Assembly: GCA_947652855.1 (NCBI GenBank)
Contig: CANTEO010000004.1
Coordinates: forward strand, 1 to 61,794
Reading direction: 5' to 3'
DNA length: 61,794 nucleotides
Source: an uncultured Roseburia sp.
GTDB lineage: Bacteria > Bacillota > Clostridia > Lachnospirales > Lachnospiraceae
A program made the translations under genes and the position numbers. The number at the start of each line of letters is the position of its first letter. Positions within the stretch are counted from its first letter, which is position 1. Positions 1 through 7,138 of the stretch are shown here, one piece after another. The notes under the pieces are model-generated. The model searched no databases. It was not told the origin of the DNA and saw only the letters and a program-made list of their open reading frames with translations.

Positions 1-2
1 AA

Positions 3-557
3 ACAGAACTTTCAAGGCTTGAAAGTAAATTCCGCAGATATCTGGCAGAAAAAGAACTGGAAGAAAAAATGTCCAAGACAGCCCAAAATAAAGAGGCATT
101 TGCCGAAGAAGCCGCTACGCTGGAGCTTCAGTACAATGCCGTTTCTGAAAAATATGAGGAATATAAATCCTATATGGAGCAGATTTCCCAGACGCATGCC
201 GCATATTTTAACGCTGAGGCAAGCAGGCAGCAGGGAGAGGCGATGGGAGAATACGCACAGGACATGGCAAAGCTGATGGAAGTGGCGCGCAGAATCTCAA
301 AAGGCGGCATTGTGCCAGCCACCGATGAGAAAAAGCTGATGGAATATAACCTTGAGATGTATATGGCGGCCAAAAACATGGGTTCCCTAATCCGACAGCA
401 GGAACGCGAAAAACACGATTCCCTATGGAAAGAGGAGGAGGAAAACGACGTCCAGCCGGATCCTGGCGAGGTGGCGGACAACATAGAATGCCACGTCGGC
501 GCCAAAGCGCCGGAAATCATAGAGGTGGCTGACGTAATGGCATCCGCAATAGAGTAA
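3..557 (+). CDS. Unknown charged helical protein, 5' end outside window
   Basis: The frame is open to the left edge, so the start is missing; 184 residues are visible before TAA. I do not recognise the family. The visible part is soluble and rich in Glu, Lys and Ala, with Leu spacing in the first 60 residues that suggests a coiled coil, and an acidic tail after about residue 145. No membrane segment is seen. An internal ATG at 69 has a GGAAG upstream, but this is made by Glu codons and the frame continues above it, so I do not treat it as the start. It converges on the lactonase gene and probably ends an operon that begins outside. Confidence 0.6.
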   Translation, partial: TELSRLESKFRRYLAEKELEEKMSKTAQNKEAFAEEAATLELQYNAVSEKYEEYKSYMEQISQTHAAYFNAEASRQQGEAMGEYAQDMAKLMEVARRISKGGIVPATDEKKLMEYNLEMYMAAKNMGSLIRQQEREKHDSLWKEEEENDVQPDPGEVADNIECHVGAKAPEIIEVADVMASAIE

Positions 558-596
558 GGAGCGCGCTTTTGCATGACGGCTTGCATGAAAGCAAAC

Positions 597-636
597 AGAG
601 CCTTCTATCGTAATGAAATCTACAATAGAAGGCTCT
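597..636. other. Perfect 12-bp inverted repeat between convergent genes
   Basis: AGAGCCTTCTAT at 597-608 is repeated inverted at 625-636 with a 16-nt loop. It sits between the converging partial gene and the lactonase gene. Neither side has a clear T tract, so it may be a weak bidirectional terminator or a transcript-end stabiliser. Confidence 0.55.
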
Positions 637-683
637 AAATCATGCCGGATGAACGGCAAGCTGCCCGATTGCCTATGCGTTTC

Positions 684-1733
684 CTAAAGCCGCAAAATAT
701 AAATGCAGTTGGGCTTATCAATTTTGATCGGCCGCCCATCCATCAGCGCATATCCTCTCGTATAGTCCATCTTATAAGTGCAGATCTCATTGGACTCATG
801 GTTTAAGGTCACAAAATGATGGTTTCCCGGAAGGATTGCGAGCGCCTTTGGAAAATCCCCGCTGATCGGAATGTTGGAGAGCAGCGATAAGAGTCCCGTG
901 CCTTCCTCCCGCTCAAACACGGCCATTTCCGTCGTCCCCGCATTCGCGCAGTAAAGATACCTCCCATCCGGCGAAAACTCCATATTCTGCGAGCTGCAAT
1001 TATCGTCTTTCTTCTCTTTCGTCTGAACCTTCTGAATCCGCTCAAATTCCGGCCCGCGCTCATCCACATAATAGTTGTATACGTCCACGCTGTTCTCCAG
1101 CTCATTTAAGACATATGCGTTCTTGCCGTCCTTGCTGAAACGGATCATCTTTGGAGCCGACTCCAAGTCGCAATGGATGATGTCGGCCAGCTTCAGCTTG
1201 CCGCTCCTGTAATTGATCTGATATACCTTCACATGGTCAAGCCCTCCGTCCACGGCGCAAAGATACTTCTGATCCGGCGTCACCTTCACGCAGTTGACAT
1301 GCGGCCTGGAGCTTCTGTCCGCCGCGCTCCGTCCTACCCCTTTATGGAAAATCCCATCCGCGATCTTCCCGACCGATCCGTCCGCATTCAAGTGCAGCAT
1401 CGAAACCCTTCCGTCATGGTAGCCGCCCACGAACACAAAGCGGTTCTTCTCATCCACATCCAGATAACAGCCGCGCATGCCGCCAATCCACTGTTCGTTC
1501 ATCGGCTCTAAGTCCCCGTCCGAAAGGACTTTATACGCCTTTACCCCGTCGTCTGTAATGGAATAGAGATATTTTTTGTCATCTGAGACAAGCAGATCGG
1601 AAGGGTTCATGATATTGACTACTTTACGCTTTTTCATTGTCCCGCGCTCTACGTCCAAATCAAAGATATGGATGCCCACGCTATGTTCATGGGTATATGT
1701 GCCAACATATGCGACATATTTCTCCTGATTCAT
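684..1733 (-). CDS. Lactonase-family seven-bladed beta-propeller protein
   Basis: 349 residues matching the lactonase / 6-phosphogluconolactonase-like family (YbhE/Pgl type): the opening YVAYVGTYT strand, repeated blade strands with Gly-Asp-Gly turns, and motifs such as SPDGRYLY and HESNEI. The substrate cannot be read from sequence; members hydrolyse cyclic lactones, and 6-phosphogluconolactone is the usual guess. The frame opens at a GTG at 1742, but AAGGAG lies 8 nt before the ATG at 1733 and directly abuts the GTG, so I use the ATG. No signal peptide, hence cytosolic. It is last in the minus-strand block, where Bacillus has a second U32 gene. Confidence 0.8.
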   Translation of the reverse strand: MNQEKYVAYVGTYTHEHSVGIHIFDLDVERGTMKKRKVVNIMNPSDLLVSDDKKYLYSITDDGVKAYKVLSDGDLEPMNEQWIGGMRGCYLDVDEKNRFVFVGGYHDGRVSMLHLNADGSVGKIADGIFHKGVGRSAADRSSRPHVNCVKVTPDQKYLCAVDGGLDHVKVYQINYRSGKLKLADIIHCDLESAPKMIRFSKDGKNAYVLNELENSVDVYNYYVDERGPEFERIQKVQTKEKKDDNCSSQNMEFSPDGRYLYCANAGTTEMAVFEREEGTGLLSLLSNIPISGDFPKALAILPGNHHFVTLNHESNEICTYKMDYTRGYALMDGRPIKIDKPNCIYILRL

Positions 1734-1787
1734 AGACCTCACTCCTTTTCCTTCTATCTATCCTAACCGCGGCTGCGCGAACGCCCG

Positions 1788-2597
1788 TCACAGCAAACCG
1801 TCCAATGCCGCCCGGCAAGTTTCTGTAACTGCCATCAGCGAAGACAGCTCCTTACAAGCCCCCTCAATCCGAACGCTGTCAACCCCGGCCTGCGCCAGTT
1901 TCCGCAAATCGTCCAATCTGCAAAAATCCCCGGAGCCAAAAAAATACGTCCCGCGCTCATCCTCAAAGACAGGCATAGGCTCGTTTGGCCGCGTCTCCTC
2001 CACAATGGAATATCCCCATCCCACCGGCAGAAGGCCCTCTGCCTCTCCCCTGCCCTTTCGGCAGCTGGCAATCAGCCGCCTTCCCGATTGGAAAATGCGC
2101 CTTGCCCCATGCACAAACGCCTCGATCTCCATGCCGCCCGGAATGCGCCGCCTGATCTCGTTTATGTCTTCCAATGGCAAGTCCGCCGCAACGGCCGCCC
2201 GCGCCGCCCCCTGCCTGTGCCAAAACAGAAACGCCCCATAATTTACGCTGTTGGCCTGCTCCCCGATATGAATGGGGATCTTCGGGCAGATCCTTTTCGC
2301 CATGGCAAACACGCCGGGATCCGAGAGAATCAGGGCGTCCGGCCCCTGCTCCTTTAGCCGGCATAAATGCGCCTCGACTTCCTGCAAATCTCCATTGTGC
2401 GCAAGAAGCCCCATATCAATATATGCCTTCACTCCACAGCAATGCGCGCTTGCTATGCCCTCCGCCGTCTCGGCATAGGAAAAAGCGCGGGGGGCAAACG
2501 GCCCTCCCCCAAACGACACGGCGTCCGCCCCGGCCTTTGCCGCCGTTTTTAATTGATCCAAATTTTGCGCCGATACCAGCAGCTCCGGTCGTCTCAT
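1788..2597 (-). CDS. Short U32-family protein, TrhP1 (YrrN)-like, Fe-S cysteines missing
   Basis: 269 residues with the U32 peptidase-fold hallmarks: GADAVSFGG (23-31), GEQANSVNY (112-120) and an EIEAFVHGA strand (157-165). Such proteins with TrmR make 5-hydroxy- and 5-methoxyuridine at tRNA position 34. In the catalytic TrhP class four Cys bind an iron-sulfur cluster; here the expected positions after FVHGA read Arg-Arg, SGRR replaces SGRC, and the Cys pair before the VEE strand is absent; only Cys226 remains. The IFQSGRRLI stretch is closer to the Bacillus YrrN/TrhP1 type. Start ATG overlaps the trmR stop (ATGA). No TrhP2 partner follows, which is odd. Confidence 0.75.
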   Translation of the reverse strand: MRRPELLVSAQNLDQLKTAAKAGADAVSFGGGPFAPRAFSYAETAEGIASAHCCGVKAYIDMGLLAHNGDLQEVEAHLCRLKEQGPDALILSDPGVFAMAKRICPKIPIHIGEQANSVNYGAFLFWHRQGAARAAVAADLPLEDINEIRRRIPGGMEIEAFVHGARRIFQSGRRLIASCRKGRGEAEGLLPVGWGYSIVEETRPNEPMPVFEDERGTYFFGSGDFCRLDDLRKLAQAGVDSVRIEGACKELSSLMAVTETCRAALDGLL

Positions 2598-3256
2598 CCC
2601 TGACCCTCCGCAGATTCTTTTTTCAGGCTGACCGCAAGGCCGTCCCCAATCGGCAAAACCGTGCTGTCCAGCTCCCTGTGGTGCGTCACCTCATACAGAA
2701 ATTGCCGCATCCGTTTGTGAATGGTGCGGTTGCGCCTTGTGACGGCAAACCTGGACTCCAAAATCTCCCCGTCGCGCAGCACATTGTCTGCGAGGAGGAC
2801 GCCCCCAACGCGAAGCAGGCGAACCAGGTGAGGCAGAAAAGAAAGATACTGCCCCTTCGCCGCATCCAAAAAGACAAAGTCAAACGTCCCCTCCAGCTTC
2901 GGCAAAAGCTCGCTTGCGTCGCCTTCCAACAGCGTAATCTGCCCTTCTCTTTTGGCTTTCTTAAAATTCTCCCTGGCGATGGGAATTCGCTTCGCGTAAT
3001 TCTCAATCGTGACAATCTCACAGGGAACGGGGTTGCATTGCGCCATAAGAAGCGCAGAGAAGCCCACTGCCGTCCCCACCTCCAAAATCCGGGCAGGGCG
3101 CTTTAGGCTTAGCAAAAGCTTGATAAAGCGCTGCGTCTCTTTCTTAATGACAGGGACGCGGCCTGCATTCGCCTCCCGCTCCAGCTCCCTCAAAAAAGAC
3201 GTGTTCCCTGTGTCCAGAGAATCTATATACGCCAAAACACGTTCCTCATTCTCCAT
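2594..3256 (-). CDS. trmR: SAM-dependent O-methyltransferase, TrmR-like
   Basis: 220 residues of the class I O-methyltransferase (COMT-like) family. The SAM loop is ILEVGTAVGFSAL (57-69), the acidic residue ending strand 2 is in TIENY (84-88), and the metal/substrate region is FVFLDAAKGQY (127-137). In Bacillus the gene at the same place between mltG and the U32 pair is TrmR, which methylates 5-hydroxyuridine at the tRNA wobble position; I infer the same role from position. AAGGAAGG precedes the ATG. It is coupled by ATGA to the U32 gene, consistent with successive steps of one modification. Confidence 0.8.
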   Translation of the reverse strand: MENEERVLAYIDSLDTGNTSFLRELEREANAGRVPVIKKETQRFIKLLLSLKRPARILEVGTAVGFSALLMAQCNPVPCEIVTIENYAKRIPIARENFKKAKREGQITLLEGDASELLPKLEGTFDFVFLDAAKGQYLSFLPHLVRLLRVGGVLLADNVLRDGEILESRFAVTRRNRTIHKRMRQFLYEVTHHRELDSTVLPIGDGLAVSLKKESAEGQG

Positions 3257-3266
3257 AGCGCCTTCC

Positions 3267-3659
3267 TTATTCCTCTGTCTCCGTGTCGTCCAGCTCTTCC
3301 GCCGACATCACCCGCATCATCTCCCATGCCGTCATGGAAGTCGAAAGCGTATACGTCCCTTCCTTAATCGTGTTGGCATAAGCGGAAAGCTTAAGCTGCA
3401 CCGCAAACAGATTCGCGTCGCGGACTAAGCCTTTCTTCTGCAGCAGCCTGCCCAGTTCCATGGCGCCCATGTCAGAAGTCACCTGCACCGCATAATCCTG
3501 CCCTTCCCCTTCTTCGTCTACGGCGCTTTCCGTAAACACGCGATGCCCAAACGCAAATGCCATTTTTCCGCCCTGGTACAGTAAAAATCCCAACAAAACC
3601 AGAATTAATATAGAAAAACAGGCGCATACGATCTTTGTCACTACTTTTCTGGCACTCAT
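3267..3659 (-). CDS. MltG-like membrane protein lacking the transglycosylase domain
   Basis: 130 residues: short cytosolic start, one membrane segment (about 8-28), then an extracytoplasmic LysM-like region with the sequence MELGRLLQKKGLVRDANLF and KEGTYTLSTSMT that begins MltG/YceG proteins. Full MltG has about 340 or more residues with a catalytic Glu further on; this gene stops before that domain begins. The position upstream of trmR is the normal mltG position in Bacillus. GGAGG precedes the ATG, and the stop is clean, so this looks like a stable reduced form and not a frameshift. It may bind glycan or act in cell elongation without cutting; that is inference. Confidence 0.7.
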   Translation of the reverse strand: MSARKVVTKIVCACFSILILVLLGFLLYQGGKMAFAFGHRVFTESAVDEEGEGQDYAVQVTSDMGAMELGRLLQKKGLVRDANLFAVQLKLSAYANTIKEGTYTLSTSMTAWEMMRVMSAEELDDTETEE

Positions 3660-3696
3660 TTCTTCCTCCGTATCAGCCGCGTTCCATCAAGGCCCC

Positions 3697-4026
3697 TTAC
3701 ATATCCGGCTCAAACTCCAGCCTTTGAAGCAGCTTCACGTTCACCTGACGAAGGATGCGGCACAATGCGTTCTCCGCGTCCAGAAATTCCCGGACAGCCT
3801 CATCCGCAAGCGTATCCGCAAAATCCCTCCGCAGCCGCTCCCCTTCTTCATAGAGATCCCCGCCGCCATTCTGCATCTCATAATTTCTCCTGCGGAATTC
3901 GTCCGCCTTCGCCTTAAGCTCCGGATACTTTTCCATCAACTGCCTCGCCCGAAGGTATTCCCCATACTCGCCGCTTTCTTCGATCGCGGCGACCAAAGCC
4001 TCCGTCGCCTCCTGCACTTTTCCCAT
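3697..4026 (-). CDS. YlbF/YmcA-family regulator
   Basis: 109 residues, all helical, fitting the YlbF/YmcA (Com_YlbF) family: KVQEATEALVAAIEESGEYGEYLRAR at the start and a central DEFRRRNYEMQ helix. In Bacillus YlbF, YmcA and YaaT form a complex that steers RNase Y cleavage. The gene directly follows RNase J on the same strand, which agrees with a role in RNA turnover. AGGAGG is well placed before the ATG. Single-copy members in Clostridia are not well studied, so the exact role is open. Confidence 0.75.
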   Translation of the reverse strand: MGKVQEATEALVAAIEESGEYGEYLRARQLMEKYPELKAKADEFRRRNYEMQNGGGDLYEEGERLRRDFADTLADEAVREFLDAENALCRILRQVNVKLLQRLEFEPDM

Positions 4027-4075
4027 GCCAGACCCTCCTGCTCTTAGCCAGCCTGCCCAAAGCCAAACGCTTTGC

Positions 4076-5746
4076 CTATACTTCCATGATAATCGGGATA
4101 ATCATGGGCTTCCTCTTTGTTTCCTTCCAGACAAACTCCCCGAGGGAATCTTTGATCTCCGTCTTAATCCTGCTCCAGTCCATCACGTTCTTGTCCATAA
4201 TCTGCTGCATCGTGCCGTCCAATACCTGCTTCGCCTCATCCATCAGGCTTTCCGCCCCCCTGACATAGACAAAGCCCCTTGAGACGATGTCCGGCCCCGC
4301 AAGCACCTTCCCTGAGCCGGCCTCTAAGGTCAGCACCACAATGATGATGCCCTCCTCAGCCAAATGCTGCCTGTCGCGCAGCACAATGTTGCCCACGTCG
4401 CCCACGCCAAGGCCGTCTACCATGACGTTGCCCACATGGACGCGCCCCGTGACCTTCGCGCCCTCCTCATCCAGCTCCAGCACGTCGCCTGAAGACAGGA
4501 TAAAGATATCTTCCTTGTCGTAGCCAAGCTCCTCCGCCACTTTTTTCTGCGCCATCAGATGCTTATATTCCCCATGCACCGGAATGGAATATTTCGGGCG
4601 CACCAGCGAATAGATCAGCTTAATGTCCTCCTGGCAGGCATGCCCGGACACATGAGCGTCCTGGAAAATCACGTCGGCGCCTTTCATAAACAGCTCATTG
4701 ATGACATTGGACACGGCCTTTTCATTGCCCGGAATCGGGTTAGAGCTGAAAATGATCGTGTCTTTTGGCTTAATCGTGATCTTTTTGTGCATGCCGGACG
4801 CCATCCTTGAAAGAGCGGCCATGGACTCTCCCTGGCTTCCCGTCGTAATGAGGACCGTCTGCTCGTCCGGGTAATCCTTCAGCTGCTCCACGTCAATCAG
4901 CGTGTTCTCCGGTATGGCAAGGTATCCCAGATCCGTCGCCGTGCAGATAATATTGACCATGCTGCGCCCTTCCACAACGACCTTCCTGCCATACTTGCAG
5001 GCGGAGTTGATGATCTGCTGCACACGATCCACGTTGGACGCAAACGTCGCGATGATGATCCTGGAATTTCTATGCTCCGCAAAAATATTGTCAAACGTCC
5101 TGCCAACCGTGCGCTCCGACATCGTAAAGCCGGGCCGCTCCGCGTTCGTGCTGTCGCACATCAAGGCAAGCACGCCCTTCTTGCCGATCTCCCCAAGCCG
5201 CGCAAGGTCAATCGCGTCGCCGAACACCGGCGTGTAATCCACCTTAAAGTCCCCGGTATGCACGACAATCCCCGCCGGGGAGTAAATGGCGAGCGCGGCC
5301 GCGTCCTGAATGCTGTGGTTCGTCTTGATGAACTCCACCCTGAAATTCCCCAGGTTGATGTGCTGCCCGTATTTCACGACCTTGCGCTTCACCTTCGTCA
5401 GCATATTGTGCTCTTTCAGCTTATGCTCAATAATGCCGTTCGTCAGCTTCGTCGCGTAAATCGGCACATTGATCTCCCTTAGCACATATGGGATCGCCCC
5501 AATATGGTCCTCATGCCCGTGCGTGATGAAAAATCCCTTCACCTTATCAATATTGTCCCGCAAATAGGATATGTCCGGGATCACAAGGTCAATGCCAAAC
5601 ATATCGTCCTCCGGGAACGAAAGGCCGCAATCCACCACAATGATGCTGTCTTTGTACTCAAAGGCAGTGATGTTCATCCCGATCTGCTCTAAGCCTCCCA
5701 ACGGAATGATCTTAAGCTTTCCATGTTCTGTTTTTTTCTGTTTCAA
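4076..5746 (-). CDS. rnj: Ribonuclease J
   Basis: 556 residues, the usual length of RNase J, a metallo-beta-lactamase/beta-CASP exo- and endoribonuclease used for 5' to 3' mRNA decay and rRNA maturation. The zinc motif HGHEDH is at 76-81, with later HSIQD, HTGDFKVD, CDSTNAERPG and HVSGHA motifs, and a C-terminal domain (about 450-556). The start is TTG at 5744-5746, supported by GGAGG 9 nt upstream; no ATG fits. It is followed by the YlbF-family gene and preceded by the DUF1292 gene. Confidence 0.93.
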   Translation of the reverse strand: MKQKKTEHGKLKIIPLGGLEQIGMNITAFEYKDSIIVVDCGLSFPEDDMFGIDLVIPDISYLRDNIDKVKGFFITHGHEDHIGAIPYVLREINVPIYATKLTNGIIEHKLKEHNMLTKVKRKVVKYGQHINLGNFRVEFIKTNHSIQDAAALAIYSPAGIVVHTGDFKVDYTPVFGDAIDLARLGEIGKKGVLALMCDSTNAERPGFTMSERTVGRTFDNIFAEHRNSRIIIATFASNVDRVQQIINSACKYGRKVVVEGRSMVNIICTATDLGYLAIPENTLIDVEQLKDYPDEQTVLITTGSQGESMAALSRMASGMHKKITIKPKDTIIFSSNPIPGNEKAVSNVINELFMKGADVIFQDAHVSGHACQEDIKLIYSLVRPKYSIPVHGEYKHLMAQKKVAEELGYDKEDIFILSSGDVLELDEEGAKVTGRVHVGNVMVDGLGVGDVGNIVLRDRQHLAEEGIIIVVLTLEAGSGKVLAGPDIVSRGFVYVRGAESLMDEAKQVLDGTMQQIMDKNVMDWSRIKTEIKDSLGEFVWKETKRKPMIIPIIMEV

Positions 5747-5803
5747 AAGAGTACCTCCAAATTTAAAATTCTAATTATCTATCCCGCATCCTTGCATTTT
5801 GCC

Positions 5804-6061
5804 TTAATATTTCAAATCCACATCCTCCATCAGGCTCGCGAACACTCTTCCAATGGCCTCTATCTCATCGTCCTCTTCCACCATCGCGTATGTCGCGTCT
5901 TCCCCTTCCGAAAATGCCTCTTTTAAAATATAAGCATCTGAATCACCGTCCTCTTCCTCGGTGACCAGCAGATAATTCTGATTATTGATCGTCGTCTGCT
6001 CCAGGCAGAAAAACTCCGTCTCCTCTTTCGTCTTCGGATCCGTAAATATAATTTTCTCCAT
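5804..6061 (-). CDS. DUF1292 small acidic protein (YrzB-like)
   Basis: 85 residues, strongly acidic, with the DUF1292 pattern: FTDPKTKEETEFFCLEQT then NYLLVTEEEDGDSDAYILKE. Function unknown; it is almost always found behind ireB and yqgF, as here and in Bacillus (yrzB). Two ATGs are close: I choose the one at 6061 because AAGGA is 6 nt away, against none for the one at 6067. Its first part overlaps the end of the yqgF frame by about 80 nt. Confidence 0.85.
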   Translation of the reverse strand: MEKIIFTDPKTKEETEFFCLEQTTINNQNYLLVTEEEDGDSDAYILKEAFSEGEDATYAMVEEDDEIEAIGRVFASLMEDVDLKY

Positions 6062-6497
6062 CTTCATTCCTTTTCCTGTTTCCTAAATAATCCAAATATC
6101 CCTGCAAAATCAGCATCGCGGCGATCTCGTCCACGTATTTCCCGCGGTTTTCCCTGCGTATTTTGCATTCTATCATCACCCGTTCCGCCAAGACCGTCGT
6201 TAAGCGCTCATCCCATAGCTCCACAGGAAGGCGCGTCCTGCGTTCCAGCGCCTCCTTAAACTTCCTGGTTTCCTCACAGCGCTCCCCGCTTGTGTTATTC
6301 ATATGTTTGGGATCTCCCAGAATAATTTTTTCCGCACCATAAAAAGACGCGAGCTCTTCAATTCTCGCCAAAGTCTGCCGAAGCTTGCTTTGGGATTTCC
6401 TTCGGATGATCTCCACGCCCTGCGCCGTCAGCCCCAATTCATCGCTGACCGCCACCCCTACTGTGCGCGCGCCAAAATCCAGCCCCAATATTCGCAT
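5982..6497 (-). CDS. ruvX: YqgF/RuvX Holliday junction resolvase-like nuclease, extended C-terminus
   Basis: 171 residues. RNase H-like fold with GLDFGARTVGVAVSD (5-19), the LGDPKHMN loop (60-67), WDERLTT (95-101) and YVDEIAAMLILQGYLDYL (121-138). YqgF is linked to pre-16S rRNA 5' end processing and structurally to Holliday junction resolvases. The family normally ends close to residue 140; here the frame continues for about 30 polar, acidic residues that lie inside the start of the DUF1292 gene. GGAGG precedes the ATG. Part of the conserved ireB-ruvX-DUF1292 unit. Confidence 0.9.
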   Translation of the reverse strand: MRILGLDFGARTVGVAVSDELGLTAQGVEIIRRKSQSKLRQTLARIEELASFYGAEKIILGDPKHMNNTSGERCEETRKFKEALERRTRLPVELWDERLTTVLAERVMIECKIRRENRGKYVDEIAAMLILQGYLDYLGNRKRNEDGENYIYGSEDERGDGVFLPGADDDQ

Positions 6498-6512
6498 TGA
6501 ACTGCCTCCGCA

Positions 6513-6776
6513 CTAATTTGAAAGTTTCGTCTTAATATACTCCTGCAACACTTCTTCTACGATTTCGTCACGCTCTGCCTTCATAATCAGACTTCTTGCA
6601 TTATTATGGCTGGTGATATAGGTTGGATCACCGGACATAATATATCCAACAATCTGGTTCACCGGATTATATCCCTTCTCTGTCAGCGCCTCGTATACGA
6701 TGGCGAGGATATCCTTCACCTTAAGCTCCGGCTCTTTTTCTACTTTAAAAAATTGTGTGTTGTTTAAATTCTGCAT
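6513..6776 (-). CDS. ireB: IreB-family regulatory phosphoprotein (DUF965)
   Basis: 87 residues, near-identical in layout to IreB: the Thr-containing N-terminus NNTQFFKVE, then KVKDILAIVYEALTEKGYNPVNQIVGYIMSGDPTYITSHNNAR. In Enterococcus IreB is a substrate of the Ser/Thr kinase IreK and affects cephalosporin resistance; the phosphorylated threonines lie in the N-terminus, where Thr7 is seen here. First gene of the block, with a promoter at 6836-6864. The ribosome site is weak (AAGGG). Confidence 0.9.
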   Translation of the reverse strand: MQNLNNTQFFKVEKEPELKVKDILAIVYEALTEKGYNPVNQIVGYIMSGDPTYITSHNNARSLIMKAERDEIVEEVLQEYIKTKLSN

Positions 6777-6835
6777 ATTGTCACGCCCTTATATCCTGCT
6801 CTTTTGTTTTTTTACGCAAAAGCATTGCTAATGCT

Positions 6836-6864
6836 ATTGTAATATATTATGTCCCAAAATTCAA
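6836..6864 (-). promoter_or_regulatory. Sigma-A type promoter of the ireB block
   Basis: Read on the minus strand: TTGAAT (6859-6864), 17-nt spacer, TACAAT (6836-6841). The transcript would start near 6829, about 50 nt before ireB. Confidence 0.6.
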
Positions 6865-6866
6865 CC

Positions 6867-6890
6867 ATAAAAAAGTGGGCAGGCCCACTT
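6867..6890 (-). terminator. Rho-independent terminator after mtaB
   Basis: Minus strand: AAGTGGG, four-base loop, CCCACTT, then a T run. It lies about 250 nt beyond the mtaB stop, past repeat copy A, and just upstream of the ireB promoter, so it separates the two transcripts. Confidence 0.75.
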
Positions 6891-6979
6891 CAACTCCCCT
6901 AACCCCTCACTCATGAGGGTCATGGACACTTTGCGCGCCGAGCACAATTGCGAAGCAATATTTTACCTCTTGTGCGAGT
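6891..6979. other. Structured non-coding stretch between mtaB and ireB
   Basis: No gene. It contains several small inverted repeats: CCCTCA/TGAGGG (6904-6919) and a nested pair GCACAA (6942-6947)/TTGTGC (6970-6975) around ATTGC-GAA-GCAAT (6947-6959). It joins repeat copy A without a break, so it may be part of a larger element. Confidence 0.5.
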
Positions 6980-7055
6980 GCGCATATTATTTTTATCTGA
7001 TAGGAAAGATACTTTCACGCGTTAGCGTGACAAGGTCATTCCTATCAGATAAAAA
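6980..7055 (-). repeat. 76-nt palindromic element, copy A
   Basis: Outer arms TTTTTATCTGATAGGAA (6990-7006) and its complement (7039-7055) pair perfectly over 17 bp; inner arms pair with mismatches around a GTTA loop. The same 76 nt occurs inverted at 8805-8880 with only two differences, and these two are the two partners of one base pair. It lies just downstream of mtaB. Confidence 0.85.
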
Positions 7056-7138
7056 AGAATCCTGCACAGCAGGACTCTCCGCCTGCGGCGGGCCGCGTAA
7101 AAGACATCCTTCCATTCCGCCGCAGCGCGGCCCCCTGC

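Noticed and set aside
2174..3106. 310-residue plus-strand open frame opposite the U32 and methyltransferase genes
   Set aside because: Pro/Arg-rich composition typical of an antisense shadow of GC-rich coding sequence; no ribosome site; both opposite genes are clear family members.
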